Virus record (IMG/VR): IMGVR_UViG_3300030117_000934
Coordinates: 1 to 30,607 of that record
Source of the DNA: a virus
DNA length: 30,607 nt
Reading direction: 5' to 3' (one strand)
Made by a program: the position numbers and the translations under genes. Below are positions 1 through 8,544 of the stretch, piece by piece (positions within the stretch are counted from its first letter, which is position 1; the number at the start of each line of letters is the position of its first letter). The notes beneath the pieces are model-generated. The model searched no databases. It saw only the letters and a program-made list of their open reading frames with translations, and was not told where the DNA came from.

Positions 1-287
1 TTCGTGAACCAAGCGCTACTGATGCTGGAGTTTTTGATGAGAGTGAGTTTATTGCTGTTTTTAAAAGATTAAAAGTAAGCGAGTATCAAAAAGCAGTAGA
101 GGAAAAAACAGAATTTGAAATGATGAAAATGATGCTTGTTGGATGGGAGCAGATGAAAGAAGAAGATGGTGAAGATATACCTTTTAATAATCAAAATTTA
201 AAAGATATGATGGAGGACTCTTACTGGTTAAAAGCAGTTTCTAATTCATATACTGCATCTCTTATAGATGAAAAAGTAAAAAACTAA
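1..287 (+). CDS. G: Tail assembly chaperone, lambda gpG-like (5' end outside window)
   Basis: The reading frame is open from base 3 to the TAA at 285-287, giving 94 residues of an N-terminally truncated protein that is acidic and helix-rich, with an ending like ...SLIDEKVKN. In lambda-type phages the gene just before the tape measure encodes gpG, a cytoplasmic chaperone that coats the tape measure protein during tail assembly and is absent from the virion. The assignment rests mainly on position (second gene before the tape measure), on size, and on the slippery site at its last codons leading into a recognisable T-type domain. The sequence itself diverges from lambda G. The gene would normally follow the major tail tube gene, which lies upstream of the window. 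Confidence 0.75.
   Translation, partial: REPSATDAGVFDESEFIAVFKRLKVSEYQKAVEEKTEFEMMKMMLVGWEQMKEEDGEDIPFNNQNLKDMMEDSYWLKAVSNSYTASLIDEKVKN
278..284 (+). promoter_or_regulatory. Programmed -1 ribosomal frameshift site (A AAA AAC)
   Basis: The heptamer A-AAA-AAC is in the correct phase: the zero-frame codons are AAA (279-281) and AAC (282-284), and the next codon is the TAA stop at 285-287. The -1 frame is closed by TGA at 269-271 and open from 272 to 625, so any productive shift must occur in this short interval, and this is the only X-XXY-YYZ site there. After slippage, translation resumes with CTA at 284. The G/GT frameshift is widely conserved in long-tailed phages (Xu, Hendrix and Duda). I did not identify a 3' stimulatory structure or an upstream internal Shine-Dalgarno-like site. 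Confidence 0.85.
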
Positions 288-625
288 AAGAGGCAGTTCT
301 TTATTGGTTAGGCTCTGGCAAAGAAGTAATTGATCAGACACAAGATGATGCAAAAGCATTTGGACTAGAACTGCCGCAAGAAAAGAAGAAAGAAGAAGAT
401 TTTGAGGTTTTGGAAGATAACTGGGATTCTTTAATGATCTTCTGTAATATGCAGACACAATGGACTACTTCCTTTGGCGGTTATGTAGGATTAAAGTATG
501 AGATACTTCTTATGCAAGGAGGCTTGTTTGACCTTTACAATATTACAGAAAGGTCTAAAATCTTAGAAGAGATCCAAATTATGGAAGCTACTGCTTTGAA
601 AGAATTAAATAAGGATAATAAATAA
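284..625 (+). CDS. T: T domain of the G-T frameshift protein (DUF1799-like)
   Basis: This 113-residue -1-frame extension is expected to be made only as a fusion to the upstream chaperone. Its coding character runs far upstream of the first usable internal start (TTG at 410): the 42 residues from 284 read as ordinary protein (LKEAVLYWLGSGKEV...). That supports frameshift entry rather than independent initiation. The C-terminal part (W-D-x-L-x-x-F...TQW....G..GL.Y, ending in an ME-A-x-x-L helix) matches my memory of DUF1799, the T-type domain of tail chaperones. In lambda the gpGT fusion recruits the tail tube protein to the tape measure-chaperone complex. The stop lies 1 nt before the tape measure ATG. 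Confidence 0.8.
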   Translation, partial: LKEAVLYWLGSGKEVIDQTQDDAKAFGLELPQEKKKEEDFEVLEDNWDSLMIFCNMQTQWTTSFGGYVGLKYEILLMQGGLFDLYNITERSKILEEIQIMEATALKELNKDNK

Positions 626-626
626 T

Positions 627-2705
627 ATGGCTGAGTCAGTAACTGTTGTTGGTATACAATTTAAAACTTTTAAAGATGCTCAAGTTTCAAAAGCATTCAA
701 GAAGTTAGGAAGAGAAGTTGGTGTATTAAAAAAGAATTTTGGGAGTCTAAGTGATAAGCAATTAAAAAAAGTAAAAACACAATTATTAGCTGTTAATAAA
801 GCTACCGGAAACAGTATTAATAGTATGCAAGCACAGAAAACTGCCTTGCAAGGTCTGCGTAACATGGCAGATGTTACTGGTAGAGAATTTAAAGAACTTA
901 CAAGAGATATAGCATTATTAGATCAGAAGATGAAACAGGCTGCTGCTGGAGGTGGTGCTGGTGGACTAAAAAGTAGATTAAAAGGATTCGCAAAGGGTGC
1001 TGGAGCTATTGCGGCTGGTGGTATTTTTGGAGGGCCAGAAGGCGCTATTGGTGGTGCTATTGGACTTAGTATGGGTGGCCCTGCTGGTGCTGCTGTTGGT
1101 GCTGCAATAGGTGCGCAAGTTGGTATGGTACGTCAACAGATTGCCGGATTGGCTGAATATTCTGCATCACTTGCATTGCAAAGAAAAGCATTAAGATTAG
1201 TTATAAATGATACTAATCAATACAATAAATCACAAAAATTCTTACTTACAACATCAAGAGAATTAGCGATACCACAGGAAGTAATTACAAGACAATTCAC
1301 TTCTTTAACTGCATCAGTTGTTGGTGCTGGTCAATCAGTAGCAGATTCAGAGAAAGTCTTTCAAGCTATTGCTGCTGGTATTAGAGGTACTGGTGGTAAC
1401 TTAGAAGACATGAAAGCTGCTATGCGTGCAACTAGCCAGGTGTTCTCAAAAGGCAAAGTATCAGCCGAAGAATTGAGACAACAATTGGGCGAGAGACTAC
1501 CCGGTGCGTTTACTTTATTCGCTGATTCAATGAATAAAACACCAGCAGAATTAGATAAAGCATTGGAGCAAGGAAAGGTAACTCTTGAAGACTTTATGGG
1601 TTTTGCAGACCTTTTATTTAAAAAATATGGAGAGAATGCAAAAATTCTTGCACAAGGCCCAGAAGCTGCTGGCGATAGATTAACAACAGCAACATCCGAA
1701 CTTAAAGACGCAATAGGTAAAGCTATTACTCCAATCGGTGCTTTATTCCAAGGAACATTTTCAGAAATAGTTGTTGCAATTACTAATTCTGAGGGTGCGA
1801 TGAAAGCAATAACACATACTTTAAAAGGTATAGGTCTTGCTGCTTTTGTTAGTGTTGAGGGTGTTAGATTCTTAATTAGAACATTAGTGGATTTAGCAAA
1901 AATACAATTAGCAATAGTTCAGTTAGATTTTAAAAAGGCAATTGAGATTGCTAATAAAGGTTTAAAAGATACATCAGAGCAAGCTAAAAAGAATTTACAA
2001 AGATTTAAAGATCTTTATGGTATTGGCGCTGACTCAGATTCTATTCCTTCTTCAAGAAGAGAAGATGCAACAGGAACAGGTGACGGAGCCGAAGGTGGAA
2101 CAGGAGATGGAAAAGATGATAAAGCATTAGGTGCTATACAGATTGGCGCACAAAAATATTTCAGTACAATAAAGAGCTTTGCAGAAGAAACTGGTGCGGC
2201 AGTAGCTAAAGCATTTCAAGGAATGGAGGATGCGTTAGTTAAATTTGTAATGACAGGTAAATTAAACTTTTCTGACCTAACCCGATCAATACTTGCTGAC
2301 ATGGCAAGAATTGCAATTAGACAAGCAATAATGAAACCATTTACAGGATTTATAGAGGGTTTATTTAGCGCAAACGGAAATGCATTTGCAGCTAATGGCG
2401 TTGTTCCATATCGCAAAGGTGGCGTTGTTAATTCACCAACATATTTTAAATATGGAGGATCTCAACTTGGCATCATGGGAGAAGCTGGCCCGGAGGCAGT
2501 CATGCCGCTGAAACGTGGTCGTGGTGGTAAATTGGGTGTTATTGCACAGGGCGGTGGCGCTGGTAATATAACTGTAAATGTTGATGCTTCTGGTAGTTCT
2601 GTTGAAGGTGATGGTGACGGAGGTCGTCAGCTTGGAGAGGTTATTGCAGCAGCGATACAATCAGAATTAATTCAACAAAAAAGACCAGGAGGTATTCTTG
2701 CATAA
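627..2705 (+). CDS. H: Tape measure protein (lambda gpH-like)
   Basis: The 692-residue protein sets tail length and is thought to enter the cell envelope during DNA ejection. It has a charged helical N-terminus (1-105), a Gly/Ala-rich hydrophobic stretch (about 110-170) and a TIGR02675-like tape-measure N-terminal domain (about 175-365, with a GLARxxG-type core and E-L-R-Q-Q-L-G-E-R-L-P-G-A). A second hydrophobic section follows (about 395-450). The lambda-type C-terminal domain (about 530-692) includes RKGGVV, GEAGPEAVMPL and RGRGGKLGV. At about 0.15 nm per residue the tail would be near 100 nm, somewhat shorter than lambda. The stop and the next start overlap as TAATG. In lambda the C-terminus is removed by proteolysis; whether that happens here cannot be seen. 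Confidence 0.93.
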   Translation: MAESVTVVGIQFKTFKDAQVSKAFKKLGREVGVLKKNFGSLSDKQLKKVKTQLLAVNKATGNSINSMQAQKTALQGLRNMADVTGREFKELTRDIALLDQKMKQAAAGGGAGGLKSRLKGFAKGAGAIAAGGIFGGPEGAIGGAIGLSMGGPAGAAVGAAIGAQVGMVRQQIAGLAEYSASLALQRKALRLVINDTNQYNKSQKFLLTTSRELAIPQEVITRQFTSLTASVVGAGQSVADSEKVFQAIAAGIRGTGGNLEDMKAAMRATSQVFSKGKVSAEELRQQLGERLPGAFTLFADSMNKTPAELDKALEQGKVTLEDFMGFADLLFKKYGENAKILAQGPEAAGDRLTTATSELKDAIGKAITPIGALFQGTFSEIVVAITNSEGAMKAITHTLKGIGLAAFVSVEGVRFLIRTLVDLAKIQLAIVQLDFKKAIEIANKGLKDTSEQAKKNLQRFKDLYGIGADSDSIPSSRREDATGTGDGAEGGTGDGKDDKALGAIQIGAQKYFSTIKSFAEETGAAVAKAFQGMEDALVKFVMTGKLNFSDLTRSILADMARIAIRQAIMKPFTGFIEGLFSANGNAFAANGVVPYRKGGVVNSPTYFKYGGSQLGIMGEAGPEAVMPLKRGRGGKLGVIAQGGGAGNITVNVDASGSSVEGDGDGGRQLGEVIAAAIQSELIQQKRPGGILA

Positions 2706-3052
2706 TGGCAAATTTTCCAAATGTTGAACCATCGTTTCCGGTAAGAAAAATATCAAAACCTAAAACAAGAACTGTTCAGTTTGGTGATGGATATGAACAC
2801 AGATTATTATTTGGATTAAATCAAAATCCAAAAATTTTCAATCTTACATGGAAAAATATCACAGAAAATGAAAGCGATACTATTGAGACTTTTTTAGATG
2901 CAAGAGCAGTTGATAATCAAAGCTTTACATACACACCACCAAGAGAATCGAGTGCTATGCAATTTAAATGTACTGATTGGAGTAAAAGTATAGAATTTCC
3001 CAACAGAGCAACTATACAAGCAACATTTACACAAGTATTTGAACCAGCATAG
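2705..3052 (+). CDS. M: Minor tail protein M-like
   Basis: This 115-residue protein fits the lambda gpM family (Phage_min_tail) in length, position and sequence. It has an FP-V-x-x-S-x-x-x-x-x-x-P-K-x-R-x-x-x-F-G-D-G-Y-E start, an LTW core, and a YTPP motif before the C-terminal strand that carries the CTDWS and EF motifs. In lambda, gpM is part of the tail tip near the distal end of the tube and is needed to complete the initiator complex. It starts inside the tape measure stop (TAATG) and is followed 2 nt later by the L-like gene, so translation is probably coupled. Confidence 0.9.
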   Translation: MANFPNVEPSFPVRKISKPKTRTVQFGDGYEHRLLFGLNQNPKIFNLTWKNITENESDTIETFLDARAVDNQSFTYTPPRESSAMQFKCTDWSKSIEFPNRATIQATFTQVFEPA

Positions 3053-3054
3053 TA

Positions 3055-3804
3055 ATGGCAACTACATGGAGTGCTAACACTAGCTTATCTTTAGGCAATA
3101 TAATTGCCCCAACTTCAGCTAATGCTGGCCTGTTTTTTAAAGTCACAGTAGCTGGTACTACCGGTTCTTCTGAGCCTAATTGGGCGACATCAATTGGAGA
3201 AACAGTATACGATAATAATGTTCAATATGTTTCATTTAGTGCTACTTTTAGTGATTTACAGCCTATAAATCCAAGTGCAATTATTGAATTGTATACATTG
3301 CAATTATCAAATACATTGCATGGCGATACTACAATATATCGTTTCCACTCTGGTAGTAATATGAATGCTAATGGAAAAATAATTTGGGCTGGTAATGAAT
3401 ATTTAAGATTTCCAATACAAATTTCTGGTTTTGCTTTTCAAAACGGGCAAATACCTCGTCCAAAATTAGTTGTAAGTAATGCAACAGGACTTATCTCTGC
3501 AATATTATTAACTGTTAATGAAACAACTGCTGGAAATGATTTAACAGGAGCAACAGTAACAAGAATTAGAACATTAGCTAAATTTTTAGACGCTGGTAAT
3601 TTTACTGGTGGTAGTAATCCATATGGTACTCCAGATCCTACAGCAGAATTTCCTAAAGAAATATACTCTATAGATCGTAAAGCAACAGAAACCAGAGAAA
3701 TTGTTGAATTTGAATTAGCTTCAGTATTAGATCTTGCTGGTATAACTTGCCCTAAACGTCAATGCACTAGGGCTGATTTCCCATCTATAGGAACTTTTGC
3801 ATAA
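3055..3804 (+). CDS. L: Minor tail protein L-like with an extra N-terminal domain
   Basis: The C-terminal 170 or so residues of this 249-residue protein match the lambda gpL family (tail tip, hub of the initiator), with L-x-N-T-L-H-G-D, an IxWxGxEYxxFP segment and a final ELAS...LDLAGI strand. The first ~65 residues look like a separate small beta domain (W...LGNIIAPTSANAG.F.KVTVAGTTGSSEPNW, then DNNVQYVS). This resembles carbohydrate-binding-like modules found on many phage tip proteins. Lambda gpL binds an iron-sulphur cluster with four C-terminal cysteines. Here the chain stops shortly after CPKRQC, and these are the only two cysteines in the protein, so the classical cluster cannot form in one chain. 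Confidence 0.87.
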   Translation: MATTWSANTSLSLGNIIAPTSANAGLFFKVTVAGTTGSSEPNWATSIGETVYDNNVQYVSFSATFSDLQPINPSAIIELYTLQLSNTLHGDTTIYRFHSGSNMNANGKIIWAGNEYLRFPIQISGFAFQNGQIPRPKLVVSNATGLISAILLTVNETTAGNDLTGATVTRIRTLAKFLDAGNFTGGSNPYGTPDPTAEFPKEIYSIDRKATETREIVEFELASVLDLAGITCPKRQCTRADFPSIGTFA

Positions 3805-4505
3805 TGAAATGGAAAAATGATGCATTAATTCATGCAAAACAACAAGATCCAAAGGAATCTGTTGGTCTTTTATTAAATATTCGAGGAAAAGAAAAATATT
3901 ACCCATGTCGTAATTTATCTATGACTTCATATCAATGTTTTATTCTTGATCCAGAAGACTATATTGCTGCTTCAAATGTCGGAGAAATAATTGCTATTAT
4001 TCATAGCCATCCAATAACACCTCCTATTCCTAGTCAAGCAGATAAAGTAAGTTGTGAGAATAGTAATTTACCTTGGCATATTGTTAATCCAAAAACTGAG
4101 CAATGGGGTTATTGTGAGCCATGTGGATATCAAGCTCCTATATTAGGTAGACAATGGGTTTGGGGTATAACAGATTGTTGGAGTTTAGTAAGAGATTGGT
4201 ATAAAGAAGAAAAAAATATTGTTTTGCGTGATTGGGAAAGACCTCCAACTCCAGAAGACTTTTTAAAAGATCCTATGTTTGAGAGATGTGCTTGGCGTAC
4301 TGGTTTTAGGCAGCTAAGAACTGATGAGAAACTTATAAATGGTGATTTATTATTTATGTCTATTTTAGGAAATGGCTTAAATCATGTAGCAATTTTTTTA
4401 GATGGAGATGTATTGCATCATTTAACCGATAGACTATCTTGTATAGAGCCTTATTCTGAATGGTTATTAAAATGTACAGGAGGAAGATATCGTTATGTTG
4501 CGTAA
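3804..4505 (+). CDS. K: Tail tip K-like protein: JAB/MPN peptidase plus NlpC/P60 domain
   Basis: The 233-residue protein has two hydrolase-like domains, as in lambda gpK. The N-terminal JAB/MPN domain keeps the complete JAMM zinc-peptidase signature: Glu18, His67-Ser-His69-Pro, Ser77 and Asp80. The C-terminal NlpC/P60-type domain has the likely nucleophile Cys125 (ITDCWSLVRDWY) and His194 (LNHVAIFL). In related phages this protein acts in tail assembly, and the NlpC half may cut peptidoglycan at entry. With both active sites apparently intact it is the only peptidoglycan-hydrolase-like protein I recognise here. It overlaps L by 1 nt and I by 11 nt. Confidence 0.93.
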   Translation: MKWKNDALIHAKQQDPKESVGLLLNIRGKEKYYPCRNLSMTSYQCFILDPEDYIAASNVGEIIAIIHSHPITPPIPSQADKVSCENSNLPWHIVNPKTEQWGYCEPCGYQAPILGRQWVWGITDCWSLVRDWYKEEKNIVLRDWERPPTPEDFLKDPMFERCAWRTGFRQLRTDEKLINGDLLFMSILGNGLNHVAIFLDGDVLHHLTDRLSCIEPYSEWLLKCTGGRYRYVA

Positions 4506-5085
4506 AATAAAATTACATGGTCAATTAGCAAAATATGTTGGTCATAAAGAATTTGATGTAGAGGTTGATAGCGTTGCTAAAGCAGTTAGTTTTTTAATTA
4601 ATAATTTTCCAAATTTAGAAGCATACATGAATCCTAAATATTATGAAGTAAAAGTTGGAAATTATTCTATTGATAAGGATGAAATTTCTTATCCAATTGG
4701 TAATGAGGATATACATTTTATACCAGCTATTTATGGTGCTGGTGGGGGGCTAGGAAAAATTCTATTAGGCGCTGCTTTAATAGGTTTTGCTTTTGCTGGT
4801 GGCGCTGGTTTTTTTGGTGCTGCATTTGCAAAAAATACTGGATTATTTGCTTTTACAAAGAAGATAGGTTTTGCTTTAATGATTGGAGGGGCAAGTCAAT
4901 TATTGTTTCCTGTTCCAGAGCCACAAAAATTTGAATCTGAAGAAGATCCAAAATTATCTTTTAATTTTAGTGGCGTACAAAATACTAGCCGCGCCGGGAC
5001 TCCAGTACCTATTGTATATGGAGAAATAATGACCGGATCTGTAGTAATCTCCGCAGCAATTGACACTAATCAGGTAGAAGCATGA
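4495..5085 (+). CDS. I: Tail assembly protein I-like
   Basis: The 196-residue protein matches the lambda gpI family. An N-terminal ubiquitin-like beta-grasp domain (about 1-80, ending in IHFIPAIYGAGGG) precedes a Gly/Ala/Phe-rich hydrophobic segment (about 80-140). The C-terminal tail has the family hallmark FNFSGVQNTSRAGTPVPIVYG (about residues 160-180) and G-S-V-V-I-S. In lambda, gpI takes part in tail tip initiation and is not clearly retained in mature virions. It begins inside the K gene (11-nt overlap) and overlaps J by 4 nt (ATGA), which implies stoichiometric coupled translation. Confidence 0.92.
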   Translation: MLRKIKLHGQLAKYVGHKEFDVEVDSVAKAVSFLINNFPNLEAYMNPKYYEVKVGNYSIDKDEISYPIGNEDIHFIPAIYGAGGGLGKILLGAALIGFAFAGGAGFFGAAFAKNTGLFAFTKKIGFALMIGGASQLLFPVPEPQKFESEEDPKLSFNFSGVQNTSRAGTPVPIVYGEIMTGSVVISAAIDTNQVEA

Positions 5086-8000
5086 CAGACGAACCAAGAA
5101 TTATTAAAGGTGCTGGAGGTGGGCCTAAACCGCCCCCACCTCCATATCGTGCGCCAGATACATTACATAGTAGAAGTTTTGCCACTATACAGGATCTTAT
5201 TTCTGAAGGTGAGATAGAGGGTTTTGCAACTGCATCAAAAGAAAATCTAACTAAGGGAACAGCAGCATATGATAATGCAAGTTTAAAAGATGTTTTCCTT
5301 GACGATACGCCAATACTAAATCCTACTGCTAGCAGTACGAGTCCAAGTGATACTGATTTTAATTTTCAAGATGTAACTTTTAAATCAAAATTTGGAACAT
5401 CAAATCAAACTGCAATGAGCGGTATTCCTAATATCGATGAAAGTAGATCTCCTACTTCTGTTGCTGTTACTGTCACAAATAGTGATGGAACTGACAGCGG
5501 TGGTATAACTGGCTCAGTTACAAGACAAATATCAAATCCTAATGTTGATGCCGTTATCGTTACTTTAACTTGGCCTCAAATACAGGTAGCTGAAGAGGAT
5601 GGGGATATAAGAGGAGATACAGTTGCTTATAAAATTCAACTACAACATGATAGCGGTGGTTATGTTACTAAAATCGATACATCAGTAAGTGGAAGAACTG
5701 CTGATGCATATCAAAGAGATCACAGAATACAACTAAATAGTAGTTATAACACAGTAGACATAAGAGTTATTCGTGTCACTATTGATAGCTCAGAATCATC
5801 AAGAGTTAATTCTTTTCAATTTACTAGCTTTCAAGAAGTTATAGATAACAATTCAACTTATCCTAATAGTGCTTATGTTGCTCTTCGTTTAGATAGTAAG
5901 CAGTTTAATCGTATACCAACAAGAAAATATCGTATTAGAGGAATAAAGGTCAGGATACCAGGCGCTGGGGCAAACAGTTCTGGAACTCCTGTTGTCGATA
6001 ATGCTACAGGTAGAATAATTTATCCAGATGGTTATATATTTAATGGAACAATGGGCGCAGCAGTTTACACTAATTGCCCTGCAATGTGCTTACTGGATCT
6101 TTTAACAAGTGAAAGATTTGGATTTGGAGATCATATATCTGATAGTAATTTAGATTTATTCAGTTTTGTTGCAGCAAGCAAATATTCTAATGAATTGGTA
6201 GATGATGGAACTGATTCTGGAGCAAAAGAAGCTAGATTTAGCTGCAATGTTAATATTCAAAGCCCTAAAGAAGCTTTTGATGCAATTAATGAATTATGTG
6301 GGGTTATGAGATGTATGCCTATATGGTCTGCCGGCAGTGTAACTATATCTCAAGATAAACCATTATCCCCAAGCTATTTATTTAATCTTTCTAACGTGAG
6401 TGAGGATGGATTTAGTTACTCAGGAAGCAGTTTAAAGCAAAGACATTCAATCTTTTCTGTAAGTTATTTCAACATGGATTCAAAAGAAATAGATTTTGAG
6501 ACTGTTGGAGATAGTGATAGTGCTGCTGATGTTTCAAGAAGGCAAAAGCTTGGTACTTCAATAAAAAAAGTAAAAGCATTTGCTTGTACTTCTCGTAATC
6601 AAGCAGCGCGCCTTGGTCGTGCAATGATGTTTGCTGAAGAACAGCAATCGGAGGTATGCACTTTTACAACCTCTATAGATGCTGGAGTAATTGTTAGACC
6701 TGGTTCTGTAATCGAAATTAATGATCCTGTACGCGCAGGGCTGAGAACAGGAGGGCGTATCGTGTCAGCCACAACGACAACTGTAAATATTGACGCAGCC
6801 CAAGATACTTCTGTACCAGCATTAGGAGACTCTGCAACTAATCCAATAATTAGTGTAATTTTGTCTAATGGAGTTGTCGAATCTAGAGCTATAAGTTCTG
6901 TTAATTTGGGAGTAGTTACAGTAAGCTCTGCTTTTTCATCTGTTCCAAATGCAAATTCACCATATTTATTATCAAGTACAACATTACAAACACAACAATT
7001 TAGAGTTATACAAGTAGAAGAAAAAGATGGAATTAATTATCAAATATCTGCAATAACCTATCTATCTGGAAAGTATGATTTTATTGAAAACAATACTCCC
7101 TTACCACCAAGAACAATATCAATATTAAACAAACCAGCAGAACCTCCAAGCAGTTTATCGGTTTCAGAAAAACTTGTAATTATTAATAAAACAGTAAGAA
7201 GTAAATTAATTGTAGATTGGCAACCAGTATTAGGTGTTACTCAATATCAAGTGAATTACAAATTAGAAAATAATAACTATGTAAGTCAAACTGTTTTTAG
7301 TAGCGATTTTGAATTATTAGACACACCTGTAGGAAAATATACATTTCAAGTTTTTTCTTATAACGCATTATTAGAATTATCGGCAAATTCAACTACCGCT
7401 GAGTTTACTGCTGTTGGTAAATTTGGAGTTCCAGATGATGTACAAAATCTTACTATTGAGCCAATTAATGAGCAGTTCGCTAGATTAAGATTTCAACAAA
7501 GTACATCTCTTGATGTTTTGCATGGAGGACGGGTTTATATAAGGCATACTAATTTAACTGGGGGGTCTGCAACTTTTCAAACTTCACAAGACATAATTGA
7601 GGCAGTTAGTGGAAACTCAACAGAAGCAATAGTTCCGGCTATGAGTGGAGGAGGTACATATTTGTTAAAATTTCAAGATGATTCTGGGAACTTTAGTGCG
7701 AATGCAGCTTCTATAGGATTTACAAGTGTAAATATTCTTGACTCAATTACTGTAAAAGAAGACCGAGAAGATAATGACACTCCACCTTTTAATAATACAA
7801 CAGCTAGTTTGTTTACTAATACAGAATATAGTAGTCAAAAAGGTGGTTTAATTCTTTCAAATCCAGCTACTAATCCAACTGGTACATATGAATTTAAAGA
7901 CACTTTAGACTTAGGAGCTATTTTTTCTATAAATCTGAAAAGACTATTTCAAGGAGTTGGTTTTTATATAGGAGATTTATTTGACAATAGAAGCGATAAT

Positions 8001-8522
8001 ATCGATACTTGGACGGATTTTGATGGATCCGTTGCTAATGATGTTAATGCAAGAATATCAGTTAGAACAACAAATGATAACCCAAGCGGCTCGCCTACAT
8101 ATGGTAGTTATAATGATTTTGCAAATGGTACTTTTAAAGGTCGTGGATTTCAATTTAAAATAACTCTTGAGAGTAATGATGCAGCACAAAATATAAATTT
8201 ACAACAAGCTGGATATTTAGCTACTCTTCCATCAAGAACTGAGCATAGTACTTCAATAGCGTCAGGAAGTGGATCTAAATCAGTATCATTTTCAGCACCT
8301 TTTTTTGTCGGCACTTCGGCATTAGGAAATTTAAATAACTTCATTCCGTCTGTTAATATTTCTCCAAGAAGTGATAGTGGTAAGGTTATGCAAACAGGAG
8401 ATTATTTTGAGTTAACAAATATCACAGGAACAGGTTTCACAATCCATTTTAAAAACAGTTCTGGTGCTAGTATTGATAGGAACTTTACCTACAGTGCTGT
8501 TGGTTTCGGCAAAGGAGGTTAA
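5082..8522 (+). CDS. J: Central tail fibre / receptor-binding protein J-like
   Basis: At 1146 residues it is close to lambda J (about 1130). The N-terminus has a Gly/Pro-rich lead and then the family signature around DTLHSRSFATIQDLISEGEI, where J docks onto the tail hub. The middle carries the conserved hub domains (RKYRIRGIKVRIP, the CP.....DLL...FGFG region, and a RxGxxxMFAEEQ segment). Residues about 690-890 look like fibronectin type III repeats. The last ~250 residues, beta-rich and Ser/Thr/Asn-rich and ending FTYSAVGFGKG, should hold the receptor-contacting tip, the part that varies most between phages. The gene closes the canonical tail module and is followed by the accessory fibre genes. 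Confidence 0.93.
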   Translation: MTDEPRIIKGAGGGPKPPPPPYRAPDTLHSRSFATIQDLISEGEIEGFATASKENLTKGTAAYDNASLKDVFLDDTPILNPTASSTSPSDTDFNFQDVTFKSKFGTSNQTAMSGIPNIDESRSPTSVAVTVTNSDGTDSGGITGSVTRQISNPNVDAVIVTLTWPQIQVAEEDGDIRGDTVAYKIQLQHDSGGYVTKIDTSVSGRTADAYQRDHRIQLNSSYNTVDIRVIRVTIDSSESSRVNSFQFTSFQEVIDNNSTYPNSAYVALRLDSKQFNRIPTRKYRIRGIKVRIPGAGANSSGTPVVDNATGRIIYPDGYIFNGTMGAAVYTNCPAMCLLDLLTSERFGFGDHISDSNLDLFSFVAASKYSNELVDDGTDSGAKEARFSCNVNIQSPKEAFDAINELCGVMRCMPIWSAGSVTISQDKPLSPSYLFNLSNVSEDGFSYSGSSLKQRHSIFSVSYFNMDSKEIDFETVGDSDSAADVSRRQKLGTSIKKVKAFACTSRNQAARLGRAMMFAEEQQSEVCTFTTSIDAGVIVRPGSVIEINDPVRAGLRTGGRIVSATTTTVNIDAAQDTSVPALGDSATNPIISVILSNGVVESRAISSVNLGVVTVSSAFSSVPNANSPYLLSSTTLQTQQFRVIQVEEKDGINYQISAITYLSGKYDFIENNTPLPPRTISILNKPAEPPSSLSVSEKLVIINKTVRSKLIVDWQPVLGVTQYQVNYKLENNNYVSQTVFSSDFELLDTPVGKYTFQVFSYNALLELSANSTTAEFTAVGKFGVPDDVQNLTIEPINEQFARLRFQQSTSLDVLHGGRVYIRHTNLTGGSATFQTSQDIIEAVSGNSTEAIVPAMSGGGTYLLKFQDDSGNFSANAASIGFTSVNILDSITVKEDREDNDTPPFNNTTASLFTNTEYSSQKGGLILSNPATNPTGTYEFKDTLDLGAIFSINLKRLFQGVGFYIGDLFDNRSDNIDTWTDFDGSVANDVNARISVRTTNDNPSGSPTYGSYNDFANGTFKGRGFQFKITLESNDAAQNINLQQAGYLATLPSRTEHSTSIASGSGSKSVSFSAPFFVGTSALGNLNNFIPSVNISPRSDSGKVMQTGDYFELTNITGTGFTIHFKNSSGASIDRNFTYSAVGFGKGG

Positions 8523-8544
8523 TATGGAGAAAAGATTTTAAGTT

